A stretch of 64,000 bases of DNA from JAGWBJ01 sp964291465 (lineage in GTDB: Bacteria; Chloroflexota; Dehalococcoidia; Lucifugimonadales; JAGWBF01), in NCBI GenBank assembly GCA_964291465.2, contig OZ219937.1, forward strand, positions 1-64,000, given 5' to 3'. The notes under the pieces were generated by a model, which was given only the letters and a program-made list of their open reading frames with translations, was not told the origin of the DNA and did no database searches. Made by a program: the position numbers and the translations under genes. Positions 9,017 through 17,246 of the stretch are shown here, in pieces. Numbering within the stretch: the first letter of the stretch is position 1; every line of letters starts with the position of its first letter.

Positions 9017-10054
9017 GTGTGCATGGAAGACCCCCCATCCCCGGGGCCGTTGCTGGAGCTTGGCACGGCGTACTGGGCAAGCAAGGCGTTCCTCACAGCC
9101 TGCAACCTCCGGCTGTTCTCCCTGGTCGAATGGGGAAACGACACGGTGGAGCGGGTGTCCGTCGCCCTGGCCATTCCACGGCGGGGGACCCGATACCTCC
9201 TGGAGGGCATGATGGGGCTGGGGCTGCTGGAGAAGGCCGGGGAGCGGTACCGAACGACGCCGTTGGCCTCCGCCTACCTGGTGGAGGGCAAGCCGAGCTA
9301 CATGGGCGACCTATTCGTGACCCTGGAACGCCATTTCTTCGCCCCCTTCCAGGACCTGGAGGCGGCCATGCGCAGCGACAAGCCCGTGTGGCCCGTGGAC
9401 TCCCAGGGGAGGAGGGTCCCCTTGACGCCGGAGCAGTCGGAACTGTTCACCAGGGGGATGAACGGCCTGACCGGCGCCACGGGGGCTGCCTTCGGGCGGG
9501 AGTGGGCCTCTCGCCTCGCCCGCAGGCGCCTCCTTCTGGACATTGGGGGCGGCTCCGGCGCCATGTCCATAGGGGCCGCCGGCCGGGCGCCGCGGCTCAG
9601 GGCCACCGTGCTGGACCGGTCAGTGCCCTGCGCGGTGGCGCGGGAGTACATAGCCGCCGCTGGGCTCTCGGACCGGGTCGACACCCTCGAGTCGGACATC
9701 TTCGAAGACCCCTTCCCCGACGGCCCCGACGTGCACCTGTACAGCAACGTGCTCCAGAACTACGACGAGGACCGCTGCCGGGGGCTGCTGTGGAAGAGCT
9801 TCGCCGCGCTGCCGCCGGGCGGGACGATCGTCATCGCGGAGCTGGTGCTGGACCAGGGACGTACCGGGCCGCCCTTCCCGGTGGCGTTCAACTTCCTCGC
9901 CCTGGTCGTGACCGATGGAGGGGGGACCCGCACCTACCACGAATACCGGTCCTGGCTGGAGGAGGCCGGGTTCGTGGGAATAGGACTGCAACATCTCTTC
10001 GGTCCCACCAGCCTCGTATTCGGGACCAAGCCGGAGGCGGGCCCGGCGGCTTGA
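9017..10054 (+). CDS. SAM-dependent O-methyltransferase-family protein
   Basis: 345 residues. The N-terminal winged-helix dimerisation region (LGTAYWASKAFLTACNLRLF, RGTRYLLEGMMGLGLLEK) is followed by a class I SAM-binding domain with DIGGGSGAMSIG near residue 173, VLDRS, ESDIFEDPFP, and VYLYSNVLQ-like HLYSNVLQNYDEDRC. This is the architecture of acetylserotonin/caffeate-type small-molecule O-methyltransferases, and several related enzymes act on non-aromatic substrates. AGGAAAGG at about 9008 precedes GTG 9017; ATG 9023 is a close alternative. It follows the SDR gene by 67 nt on the same strand and may belong to that transcript. The substrate cannot be deduced. Confidence 0.85.
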   Translation: MCMEDPPSPGPLLELGTAYWASKAFLTACNLRLFSLVEWGNDTVERVSVALAIPRRGTRYLLEGMMGLGLLEKAGERYRTTPLASAYLVEGKPSYMGDLFVTLERHFFAPFQDLEAAMRSDKPVWPVDSQGRRVPLTPEQSELFTRGMNGLTGATGAAFGREWASRLARRRLLLDIGGGSGAMSIGAAGRAPRLRATVLDRSVPCAVAREYIAAAGLSDRVDTLESDIFEDPFPDGPDVHLYSNVLQNYDEDRCRGLLWKSFAALPPGGTIVIAELVLDQGRTGPPFPVAFNFLALVVTDGGGTRTYHEYRSWLEEAGFVGIGLQHLFGPTSLVFGTKPEAGPAA

Positions 10055-10195
10055 CAGTCCCCGAGGGGGCCGTTCACAATCGGGAGCACCGGCCCCTCCT
10101 CCAACCGCTCCGTCCCGTGGGCGGGACGGCAGGCCCACTCCCACCCAAGGGTCCGGGCCAACGTGGGCCGGTGCAGGCTAGAACGAGGTGCAGCT

Positions 10196-11341
10196 ATGAC
10201 GACTGAGGCCAACGAGATAGTCCAGAAGGCGGTGGATACCGCCATCGACGAGGGCGGCGAGGTTGGAGTCCAGGTGGCTGCCTACCTGGACGGAGAGCTG
10301 GCCGTCGACGTGTGGGGAGGCGTGGCCGACGACACCACCGGGCGGCAGGTGGACGGCGCTACGGCCTTCCCGGTGTTCTCGGTGATCAAGGCGGTCACCG
10401 CCACCGCGCTGCACATCCAGGCCGAGAAGGGGCTGGTGGACTACCACGCCCCCGTCGCCCACTACTGGCCCGAGTTCGGGAAACATGGCAAGGACAAGGG
10501 CACGGTGTACGACGCCCTCACTCACCGCATCGGCGTGCCCCTTATGCCGGTGTCGGTGACGCCGGAGCTGATGTGCGACTGGGACTGGATGGTAGGGCAG
10601 CTCGCGGAGATGCACCCCCTATTCGAGCCGGGCACCAAGAGCGGCTACATGGCGTACACCTTCGGCTGGGTGGTGGGCGAGGTCGTGCGCCGGACGGACG
10701 CCAAGGAGCGCCCCTTCGGTGTGTTCATCCAGGAGGAGATCTGCCAGCCGCTGGGCATCGATTCTATGTGGGCGGGAATCCCCGCCGACGTGAACCCTCG
10801 AGTGGCCCGCCTCATAGACATGCCGGCGGCCCGCGCGGGGATGGCCCCCGACTCCCTAATGCCCCGGGCGATGCCTCCCCAGGTCGCCACCATCCAGGAG
10901 GTGTTCGGGCGGGCAGACGTCAGGCAGGCGTGCATCCCCGGCGCCCAGGGGATCATGAACGCCCGCAGCGGGGCCCGCTTCTTCTCCATGCTGGCCAACG
11001 GGGGAGAGCTGGACGGGGTGCGCCTGCTGTCCCAGGACCGGGTCCGGACGTTCAACGTCCCCCGGCCCCCGTCGGACTGGGACCCGGTGCACGGGGTGCC
11101 CCACAAGGGGACCATCGGGGGGTTCCACGTGCCTGGCAGCCCGGGGATGTGGCCCGCCGGGACGAACCCCCGGGTGTTCGGCCACAACGCCGCCGGTGGG
11201 ACGGTGGGATGGGCGGACCCGGACGCGCGCCTGGGCGTGATGATCACTCACAACCGCATGTTCCCCCACGGCGCCCGAGAGGACAATCCGCTGTTCCCCA
11301 TCGGAGAGGCCGTCAGGGAGGCGCTGGGGGTGCCGGGCTAA
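10196..11341 (+). CDS. Serine hydrolase, beta-lactamase/class C penicillin-binding fold
   Basis: 381 residues from ATG 10196, chosen because GAACGAGGTG lies just upstream; an upstream in-frame start at 10163 lacks this. The SxxK nucleophile motif is SVIK (S62-K65). The second motif region reads YMAYTFGW in place of a strict YxN. The third-motif region reads GHNAAGGTVGW. These mark the EstB/LACTB-like esterase and beta-lactamase superfamily rather than a true resistance enzyme. There is no signal peptide, so it is probably a cytoplasmic esterase, amidase or lactonase. A 141-nt gap separates it from the methyltransferase; an imperfect GGGGCCG/CGGCCCC inverted repeat lies within it. Confidence 0.85.
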   Translation: MTTEANEIVQKAVDTAIDEGGEVGVQVAAYLDGELAVDVWGGVADDTTGRQVDGATAFPVFSVIKAVTATALHIQAEKGLVDYHAPVAHYWPEFGKHGKDKGTVYDALTHRIGVPLMPVSVTPELMCDWDWMVGQLAEMHPLFEPGTKSGYMAYTFGWVVGEVVRRTDAKERPFGVFIQEEICQPLGIDSMWAGIPADVNPRVARLIDMPAARAGMAPDSLMPRAMPPQVATIQEVFGRADVRQACIPGAQGIMNARSGARFFSMLANGGELDGVRLLSQDRVRTFNVPRPPSDWDPVHGVPHKGTIGGFHVPGSPGMWPAGTNPRVFGHNAAGGTVGWADPDARLGVMITHNRMFPHGAREDNPLFPIGEAVREALGVPG

Positions 11342-11352
11342 CGCCGCAAGCC

Positions 11353-12177
11353 TCAGTTGCGGCGGGCGATCTCCTCCCAGATGGCCCGGATCTGGTCCTT
11401 CACCCGGTCCGCGTCCTCGGACCCCGGCGAGGAGTCCAGGTACTCCTGGAGGCTCTCCGCCGCCCTCCTGTGCTCTCCCAGGAGCAGGTGGAGCGCCGCC
11501 TTGTCCCGGAAGGTCCGCGAGATGTCGGGCTGGACTATGGTAATACGCTCCGTTGCCGCCAGTGCCCTTCGGAAGTCCTTCCTATGGCCGTAGACGTTCC
11601 TGAGGTTGGATAGGACCCGTACCAGGATCGTCTTCTTGGTGCAGGGCGTCAGGAACTCCTCCCGGAACTCCGCCCGCCCCTGGAACGTCGTCTGAAACAG
11701 CCTCTCGCAGTCGCCCCGGGAGAGCAGCCTGCCTCCGTTGAAGGGGTCCACGTAGAGCTCCCACTCGGGCGGGCCGTGCCTCAGGATGAAGTGTCCAGGG
11801 AGGCCTATGCCCTCCAGGACCATGCCAAGCCTCCGGGCCACTTCCATGTAGACTATGCTCAGGGTTATGGGGATGCCCAGCCTCCGGTCCATCACCCGGT
11901 TCAGGTAGCTGTTCTGGGGGTCGTAGTAGTCGTCGGTGTTGCCCCCGAACCCCTGGTCGAAGAACAGGTACCGGCTGAGACTCTCCAGGACCGGCGCCGG
12001 TCCGTCCCCTTCGGCGGGACGGGTAAGGGCCTCCGCGGCCATCCGGTCCAGCGCCCGTATGTAAGCCCCTGTATCCAGCTCCGGGTACTCGTCGCCCGCG
12101 ATGTAGAGAACGGCCTCGGCCAGGGAGATGTCCTCTTCCTCCCGGCTGACCATGTCTGCAAGCAAACTACAGAACAC
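11353..12177 (-). CDS. SirB1-family transglutaminase-like/TPR protein
   Basis: 274 residues of the SirB1 N-terminal (transglutaminase-like) family. The conserved core reads DPQNSYLNRVMDRRLGIPITLSIVYMEVARRLG followed by GIGLPGHFILR and YVDPFNGG. The family lacks the usual catalytic Cys at the NSYLN position. The C-terminus is a TPR-like helical region (AATERITIVQPDI to AAESLQEYLDSSPGS). The start is ATG 12177; ATG 12153 is possible. Its cellular function is not established. It converges with the upstream hydrolase gene, with an 11-nt gap, and lies downstream of rpsI on the same strand. Confidence 0.85.
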   Translation of the reverse strand: MFCSLLADMVSREEEDISLAEAVLYIAGDEYPELDTGAYIRALDRMAAEALTRPAEGDGPAPVLESLSRYLFFDQGFGGNTDDYYDPQNSYLNRVMDRRLGIPITLSIVYMEVARRLGMVLEGIGLPGHFILRHGPPEWELYVDPFNGGRLLSRGDCERLFQTTFQGRAEFREEFLTPCTKKTILVRVLSNLRNVYGHRKDFRRALAATERITIVQPDISRTFRDKAALHLLLGEHRRAAESLQEYLDSSPGSEDADRVKDQIRAIWEEIARRN

Positions 12178-12214
12178 GCAACAGGACCTCGGTCACGGAA
12201 GTGGTGCCGCCCAC

Positions 12215-12236
12215 CATGCCCAGGGTCCCCGGCATG
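12215..12236 (-). terminator. Weak hairpin after rpsI
   Basis: An inverted repeat CATGCC / GGCATG with a 10-nt loop lies 25 nt beyond the rpsI stop. No T-tract follows, so intrinsic termination is only possible, not shown. Confidence 0.25.
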
Positions 12237-12260
12237 CGGGACGCCTGCCTCGGGGCGAGA

Positions 12261-12689
12261 CTAGCGCTTGGTGTACTGGGGAGCGCGGCGGGCGCGCTTC
12301 AAGCCGTACTTCTTGCTTTCCTTGATGCGGGAGTCCCTGGTGAGCAACCCGTACCGTCGCAGGGTCGTCTTCAGCGTCTCGTCGTATAGCGCCAGGGCCC
12401 TGGATATGCCGTGCCGGACAGCCTCCGCCTGGGCCGACACTCCGCCGCCCTGCACCTTGGCCACGACGGTGAACCGGGACATGGAGTCGGTGACGCGCAG
12501 GGGCTGGCGCACCGTGCTCTGCCAGGACGGCCATGGGAAGGCTTCCTCCAGGGGCTTGCCGTTGACCTGGACCTGCCCCGCCAGGCCCACCCGGTCGGGA
12601 GACAGGTTGGGATAGAGCCTCACCTTGGCGATGGCCCTCTTACGCTTGCCGGTGCCGTAGTAGTACTGTGAAGCCTGATCCTCGACCAC
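12261..12689 (-). CDS. rpsI: 30S ribosomal protein S9 (uS9)
   Basis: 142 residues. Family hallmarks are YYYGTGKRKRAIAKVRL at the N-terminus, GGGVSAQAEAVRHGISRAL centrally and the C-terminal RAPQYTKR whose basic tail reaches the P-site tRNA. The start is GTG 12689, 8 nt after the rplM stop, just before the first conserved residues. It is the last gene of the ribosomal superoperon. Confidence 0.96.
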   Translation of the reverse strand: MVEDQASQYYYGTGKRKRAIAKVRLYPNLSPDRVGLAGQVQVNGKPLEEAFPWPSWQSTVRQPLRVTDSMSRFTVVAKVQGGGVSAQAEAVRHGISRALALYDETLKTTLRRYGLLTRDSRIKESKKYGLKRARRAPQYTKR

Positions 12690-12697
12690 TTGAGCCC

Positions 12698-13159
12698 CTA
12701 CCTTCCTTCCGCGTCCTCGGCTCCCGCACCGGAGGCGGCCCCCGTCTGGGCCACATGCGGGTGAGTGTCCCCCGAGTATATCTTCAGCCTGCGCAGCATG
12801 TCCCTGCCCCGCTTGGTCTTGGGCAGCATGCCCCGCACGGCGAGCTGCACGACGCGGTCCGGCCTGGACTCCATCATGTCCCGCAGCAGGTGCGACTTCA
12901 GGTTTCCGATGTACCCGGTATGGCGATAGTAGGTCTTCTGCATCAGCTTCCGCCCGGTGAGCCTCACCTTGGCGGCGTTGACCACCACCACGTAGTCTCC
13001 GGTCAGTATGTGGGGCGTATAGATGGCCTTGTCCTTGCCCTGAAGCCGCCGGGATATCCTGGTCGCGAGCCTTCCCAACGTCTGTCCCGTGGCGTCTATC
13101 ACGTGCCACTGGGAGTCGACATCGGCGGGCTTGGCCATGTATGTTTTGATACGCTTCAT
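12698..13159 (-). CDS. rplM: 50S ribosomal protein L13 (uL13)
   Basis: 153 residues. Conserved blocks are WHVIDATGQTLGRLATRIS, GDYVVVVNAAKVRLTGRK, KTYYRHTGY and RGMLPKTKRGRDMLRRLKIY. The C-terminus has about ten extra residues rich in Ala, Gly and acidic residues beyond the usual length. It follows truA by 13 nt and is coupled to rpsI, the conserved rplM-rpsI pair. Confidence 0.96.
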   Translation of the reverse strand: MKRIKTYMAKPADVDSQWHVIDATGQTLGRLATRISRRLQGKDKAIYTPHILTGDYVVVVNAAKVRLTGRKLMQKTYYRHTGYIGNLKSHLLRDMMESRPDRVVQLAVRGMLPKTKRGRDMLRRLKIYSGDTHPHVAQTGAASGAGAEDAEGR

Positions 13160-13172
13160 CGCCGTTCTCGTC

Positions 13173-13991
13173 TCAGATTATCGGTTGGGGATACACGACC
13201 CGCATCAAGCAGAGGCCCTTGGCGGGCAGCGAGGGACAGTTCCTCAGCTCCCTCAGCGAGCCGTCCGTCAACCTTTTCGTTATGTCCGTCTCCAGTTTCC
13301 CCAGTCCCACCTGCACCAGGACTCCGTTGGTTCGCCGTATCTGGTGGGGCAGGAAGCCGTTGGCCTCGGCATCTATCAGCACCCTGTCCTCGACCCCCTG
13401 CACGTCCCACCGGGTCACGCGGCGCACCGGGCTCCTCTCCGGAGGCAGCGGCGCCGTCAGCGCGGAGAAGTCCCGCGTCCCGCACAGGTGCCCTGCCGCC
13501 TCGCGCATCCTCGCGAGGTCCAGTGTACCCGGCACCCAGTGCGCGTAGTTGCGCAGAAGGGCCGACGGCCACCTGGTGTTCAGCACCGTGTACCGGTAGG
13601 CCCGGCTGACGGCGCACCGCCTGGAGTCAAACTCCAAGTCCACCTGAGAGACCCCCCTTACCCGGATGTCCTCGGGCAGGTGGGCGTTCAGCGCCCTGGG
13701 GAAAGTATCGATGGTGTAAGGTGCGGCGGTCAGGAAGTCCACCACCTGACCGCGGGCATGGGCCCCCGAGTCTGTCCTGCCGGCCCCCCTGATCCTGGTA
13801 TTCTCCCCCGTGAACTTGGCCAGGGCCCTCTCGACCTCGCCCTGGATGGTCGGCACGTCCCTCTGCCACTGGAACCCCTTGTACCGTGTGCCGTCGTACT
13901 CCAGGAGCAGGGCCAGCCTCCGGCTCCCGCCGCTCCGGGCCTCCTCGGAAGAGCCGGCCTCCCGGCCTGGTCCCCTGGAGTCCTCGGACAC
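13173..13991 (-). CDS. truA: tRNA pseudouridine synthase A
   Basis: TruA forms pseudouridine at positions 38-40 of the tRNA anticodon arm. 272 residues. The catalytic Asp lies in GAGRTDSGAHARGQVVDF, and LLEYDGTRYKGFQWQ and FLPHQIRRTNGVLVQVG are the other family blocks. About 20 extra residues precede the core (EDSRGPGREAGSSEEARSGG), with low complexity. It sits between rplQ and rplM, a common position in Gram-positive-type and Chloroflexota clusters. Confidence 0.95.
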   Translation of the reverse strand: MSEDSRGPGREAGSSEEARSGGSRRLALLLEYDGTRYKGFQWQRDVPTIQGEVERALAKFTGENTRIRGAGRTDSGAHARGQVVDFLTAAPYTIDTFPRALNAHLPEDIRVRGVSQVDLEFDSRRCAVSRAYRYTVLNTRWPSALLRNYAHWVPGTLDLARMREAAGHLCGTRDFSALTAPLPPERSPVRRVTRWDVQGVEDRVLIDAEANGFLPHQIRRTNGVLVQVGLGKLETDITKRLTDGSLRELRNCPSLPAKGLCLMRVVYPQPII

Positions 13992-14002
13992 GGCCCCGGG
14001 GG

Positions 14003-14356
14003 CTAGACCAGCTCCACCAAAGCCATGGGAGCGGCGTCCCCCTTTCGTGGCCCCAGCTTGATGACCCTGGTATAACCTCCGGTCCTCTCGGCGTACCTCT
14101 CTGCCAGGTCGTCGAAGACCTTGCGTATTACCACCTTGTTTGGGACCTTCGCAAGGGCCAGGCGCCGGTGATGGAGCGTGCCCTTCTTCCCGTAGGTGAT
14201 GAGCTTGTCCACGGTCCTCTTGGCCTCGGAGGCCTTGGCCTCGGTGGTCACGATGCGCTCATGGCGGATCACCTCCGCCGCCAGGGAGCGCAGCAGCGCC
14301 CTCCTCTGGTCCTTGCCCCTGCCAAGCTTCTTTCCCGCGATTCGGTGTACCGTCAT
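14003..14356 (-). CDS. rplQ: 50S ribosomal protein L17 (bL17)
   Basis: 117 residues. The signature HRIAGKKLGRGKDQRRALLRSLAAEVI and the AKRTVDKLIT block identify bL17, which lines the polypeptide exit tunnel. Its ATG shares an A with the rpoA stop (TAATG), so translation is coupled to rpoA. Confidence 0.96.
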   Translation of the reverse strand: MTVHRIAGKKLGRGKDQRRALLRSLAAEVIRHERIVTTEAKASEAKRTVDKLITYGKKGTLHHRRLALAKVPNKVVIRKVFDDLAERYAERTGGYTRVIKLGPRKGDAAPMALVELV

Positions 14357-15633
14357 TACTCTTCGTCGTCCTCTTCGTCGACGTCCTCTTCCTCCGTCGC
14401 ATCTGGCTCCGGGAAGATGGGGGCCTCGTTGCTCTCGAACTGGGGGACCACGTCGCCGTCGTCGGCGCTGACTCGGCCCAACGCTTCCTGCGCCGCCCGT
14501 ATGAAGTCCTCGGTGAGCACCCCTTCTGGCCCGGGCTGGCCATCCGCACCCGCGGACAGGGCCGTGTCCGCCGCGCCGTCCTCCCCAGGCGCGTCCGAAG
14601 GCCCTGCGCCCTCCGCGGTATCCACGCTGTGACCCGTGCGCGCGGCCAACTCGTCGGCGGTGAGCATCCCCTCGTCACGCAGCCTGTCCATCAGCTCGAG
14701 AAGGGACTTTTCGCCGAAGTTCCGCACCTTCAGGAGCTCGCTGTTACTCTTCTCCAGCACGTGGCCCACCTTGGTAATCTGGGCCCGCTTGAGGCAGTTC
14801 AGGGTCCTGGGAGACAACTCCAGCTTCTCGATGGGCGTCTGGTACACCTCTGGAGGCACGGAGATGGTGGGCCTGTCGGGGCCGCCGCCCAGCTCCTTGC
14901 CCAGGTTCTTGAAACTGTAGAAGTGGCTGACGAGAGCGTCCGAGGACTTCCTCAGCGCCTCCACGGGACCGATGGTGCCGTCGGTCCACACCTCCAGCAC
15001 CAGCCGCTCGTAGTCGGTCACGTGGCCCACCCGGGTCCTCTCGACGCTGTAGTTGACCTTCCTCACCGGGTTGTAGATGGCGTCGATGGGCAGCACCCCC
15101 ATCAGGGGGCCTCCGATGACATCGCCTCCCTGTGGCACCGGCTGGTACCCCTTGCCGTGGTCCACGTTGAACTCCACCGACAGCACGGCGTCCTCGGAGT
15201 CCAGGGTGGCCAGGTGCAGCTCCGGGTTCACGATCTCGAAGTCGGCGGAGGTGGCGATGTCGCCGGCGCACACCCTTCCCTCGCCGCGTATCTCCAGCCG
15301 CATCTTTCCGGGTCTCCCCGTCAACGACCTTATGCATATCCCCTTGACGTTCAGGAGGAACTCCATGACCTCCTCCTTCATGTTGGGGACCGTGGAATAC
15401 TCGTGCAGTACGTCGTCGATCTTGACCCAGGTGATGGCCGTGCCCTCGATGGAGCTCAGCAGCATGCGCCGCATGGGATTGCCGACAGTGATGCCGTAAC
15501 CGCGCTCCAGAGGCTCGAAGGCGAACCTGCCGTAGGTCTCCGTCTCCTCCAGGATCTTTATCTCGGGCGCCAGGGGCTCCGTCCCACGTTCCGGCATGCT
15601 CTGGGACAGGATGGACGTATCCAACATCGTCAT
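14356..15633 (-). CDS. rpoA: RNA polymerase alpha subunit with acidic C-terminal extension
   Basis: 425 residues, against about 320-340 in most bacteria. The N-terminal assembly domain carries FAFEPLERGYGITVGNPMRRMLLSSIEG. The C-terminal domain, which binds UP elements and activators, carries ELSPRTLNCLKRAQITKVG and NFGEKSLLELMDRLRDEG. Beyond about residue 330 there are some 95 extra residues of Ala/Gly/Asp/Glu-rich sequence ending in an almost purely acidic run (EEEDVDEEDDEE). The start is ATG 15633 behind GAGGTAGTT, 2 nt after the rpsD stop; the upstream in-frame extension to 15750 lies inside rpsD. Confidence 0.96.
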   Translation of the reverse strand: MTMLDTSILSQSMPERGTEPLAPEIKILEETETYGRFAFEPLERGYGITVGNPMRRMLLSSIEGTAITWVKIDDVLHEYSTVPNMKEEVMEFLLNVKGICIRSLTGRPGKMRLEIRGEGRVCAGDIATSADFEIVNPELHLATLDSEDAVLSVEFNVDHGKGYQPVPQGGDVIGGPLMGVLPIDAIYNPVRKVNYSVERTRVGHVTDYERLVLEVWTDGTIGPVEALRKSSDALVSHFYSFKNLGKELGGGPDRPTISVPPEVYQTPIEKLELSPRTLNCLKRAQITKVGHVLEKSNSELLKVRNFGEKSLLELMDRLRDEGMLTADELAARTGHSVDTAEGAGPSDAPGEDGAADTALSAGADGQPGPEGVLTEDFIRAAQEALGRVSADDGDVVPQFESNEAPIFPEPDATEEEDVDEEDDEE

Positions 15634-15635
15634 AA

Positions 15636-16262
15636 CTACCTCGAGTAGTACTCCACTATCAGACGGGTATCGATGGCCTGCTCCAGGTCCTCGGCCGCCG
15701 GCATGGAGGCCACGGTCCCGGACATCTGGGTCGTGTCCAGGTTGAGCCACTGGGGCACGGGTCTCTTGGGAATGTCCTCGGTGAAGGCCTTGAAGAAGTC
15801 CCGCTCCTTGTGGGACTCCTTCCAGGTGATCACGTCCCCCTGGCGCAGGGCATAGGAGGGTATCTTGGTCTTACGCCCGTTCACGGCGAAATGGCCGTGG
15901 AGCACCAGCTGGCGGGCCTGGCGGCGGGAGTCGCAGAACCCCAGCCGGTAGACGGCGTTGTCCAGCCTGCGCTCCAGAAGCTCCAGAAGGTACTGGCCCG
16001 TGACGCCCGGCTTCTTGAAAGCCTGGTCCATGTACCGGCTGAACTGGCGCTCCATGACCCCGTACATGTAGCGCGCCTTCTGCTTCTCCTTGAGCTGGAT
16101 CCCGTGGTCCGAGATGCGGCGCCTGCGCTGGGAGCGGTCTCCCGGCGGCGTCCGGCGGCGCTCGATGGCGCACTTGGGCGTAAAGCACCGCTCCCCCTTG
16201 AGAAACAGCTTCTCTCCGACTCTCCGGCACAGCCTGCATGCCGGTCCGGTATATCTTGCCAT
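15636..16262 (-). CDS. rpsD: 30S ribosomal protein S4 (uS4), zinc-binding form
   Basis: 208 residues. The N-terminal CRLCRR and CFTPKC cysteine pairs mark the zinc-containing (C+) form. The S4 RNA-binding domain reads RLDNAVYRLGFCDSRRQARQLVLHGHFAVNG. It nucleates 16S rRNA assembly. It is preceded by rpsK with a 10-nt gap. Confidence 0.96.
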   Translation of the reverse strand: MARYTGPACRLCRRVGEKLFLKGERCFTPKCAIERRRTPPGDRSQRRRRISDHGIQLKEKQKARYMYGVMERQFSRYMDQAFKKPGVTGQYLLELLERRLDNAVYRLGFCDSRRQARQLVLHGHFAVNGRKTKIPSYALRQGDVITWKESHKERDFFKAFTEDIPKRPVPQWLNLDTTQMSGTVASMPAAEDLEQAIDTRLIVEYYSR

Positions 16263-16272
16263 TGGCTCTCCT

Positions 16273-16656
16273 CTATACCCTTCTTCGCTTGGGCGGCCGG
16301 CACCCGTTGTGAGGGATCGGCGTTATATCCCGTATGCTGGTGATGGTGAGGCCGGCGGCCTGGAGGGACCGTATCGCCGCCTCCCTGCCCGCACCGGGGC
16401 CCTTGATGTACACGTCCACCTGCCGCAACCCCTGGTCCATTCCCCGGCGCGCGGCCTGCTCGGCGGCCCGCTGGGCGGCGAAGGCCGTCCCCTTGCGGGA
16501 GCCGCGGAACCCCGAGGCGCCCGAGCTGGTGGAGACCAGCACGCTGCCCTGGGGGTCGGTGAGGGTCACCAGTGTGTTGTTGAAGGTCGAATGGATGTGG
16601 GCCTTGCCCCTGGGCACTACCCGCCTCTCCCTCCGACGGCTTCTTGGTCTGGCCAT
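16273..16656 (-). CDS. rpsK: 30S ribosomal protein S11 (uS11)
   Basis: 127 residues. Hallmarks are GKAHIHSTFNNTLVTLTDPQG, SSGASGFRGSRKGTAFAAQ and the C-terminal DITPIPHNGCRPPKRRRV. It sits on the platform of the small subunit next to the mRNA exit channel. Confidence 0.97.
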   Translation of the reverse strand: MARPRSRRRERRVVPRGKAHIHSTFNNTLVTLTDPQGSVLVSTSSGASGFRGSRKGTAFAAQRAAEQAARRGMDQGLRQVDVYIKGPGAGREAAIRSLQAAGLTITSIRDITPIPHNGCRPPKRRRV

Positions 16657-16680
16657 GGAGCTCCTTTACTGCTTCTACTG

Positions 16681-17073
16681 CTACTTCTTTGCACCCGTCC
16701 GGCGGCCCCGGCCCGCCACAGTGCGCCTGGGGCCCTTCCTGGTCCGGGCATTGGTCCTGGTCCTCTGGCCCCTCAGGGGGAGTCCCCTACGGTGGCGCAG
16801 CCCTCGGTACGAGCCTATCTCGATGAGACGCCGGATGTTCATGGTGACCTCCCTGCGAAGGTCACCCTCCACCTTGTACTCCCGGTCTATGAGCTCCCGC
16901 AGCCTGTCGATCTGGCCCTCGGAGAGCTCTACGATCTTGGGCTTCGGGTCGCCGTCTATGTTCGCCTTGCGGAGGATGTCCCCCGCCACCGTCGGCCCGA
17001 TGCCGTAGATGTGCTGCAGGGCTATATCGACCCTCTTTCGGTCGGGTATGTCGACACCAGCTACTCGGACCAT
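16681..17073 (-). CDS. rpsM: 30S ribosomal protein S13 (uS13)
   Basis: 130 residues. Conserved blocks are MVRVAGVDIPDRKRVDIALQHIYGIG, RRLIEIGSYRGLRHRRGLPLRGQRT and the basic C-terminus RTNARTRKGPRRTV. It contacts 23S and 5S RNA in the subunit bridge at the head of the 30S. The gap to rpmJ is 18 nt. Confidence 0.97.
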   Translation of the reverse strand: MVRVAGVDIPDRKRVDIALQHIYGIGPTVAGDILRKANIDGDPKPKIVELSEGQIDRLRELIDREYKVEGDLRREVTMNIRRLIEIGSYRGLRHRRGLPLRGQRTRTNARTRKGPRRTVAGRGRRTGAKK

Positions 17074-17091
17074 CGTTGTCCTCCTCGGCCT

Positions 17092-17205
17092 CTAGCCTTG
17101 CCTCTGGGCGTGTCTTGGGTTGGAGCAGATAATCCGCACCGACCCCTTGCGCCTTATCACCCTGCACTTGTCGCAGCGCGGCTTAACCGACGCTCTGATC
17201 TTCAT
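17092..17205 (-). CDS. rpmJ: 50S ribosomal protein L36 (bL36), zinc-binding form
   Basis: 37 residues from ATG 17205 to TAG 17092. It begins MKIRASVKPRCDKCR and continues VIRRKGSVRIICSNPRHAQRQG. The C11-x2-C14...C27-x4-H32 set is the zinc ribbon of the C+ form. It lies between infA and rpsM, the standard location. AAGGTGAAG in the second copy of a 20-bp tandem repeat supplies the ribosome binding site. Confidence 0.96.
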   Translation of the reverse strand: MKIRASVKPRCDKCRVIRRKGSVRIICSNPRHAQRQG

Positions 17206-17206
17206 A

Positions 17207-17246
17207 CTTCACCTTACTTGACCCGGCTTCACCTTACTTGAACCGG
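17207..17246 (-). repeat. 20-bp tandem duplication at infA-rpmJ junction
   Basis: Two adjacent 20-bp copies (17207-17226 and 17227-17246) differ at one base. On the coding strand each copy contains a CAAGTAA stop-like segment followed by AAGGTGAAG. One copy ends infA and the other carries the Shine-Dalgarno sequence of rpmJ, so the duplication doubled the stop/ribosome-binding unit. Confidence 0.85.
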
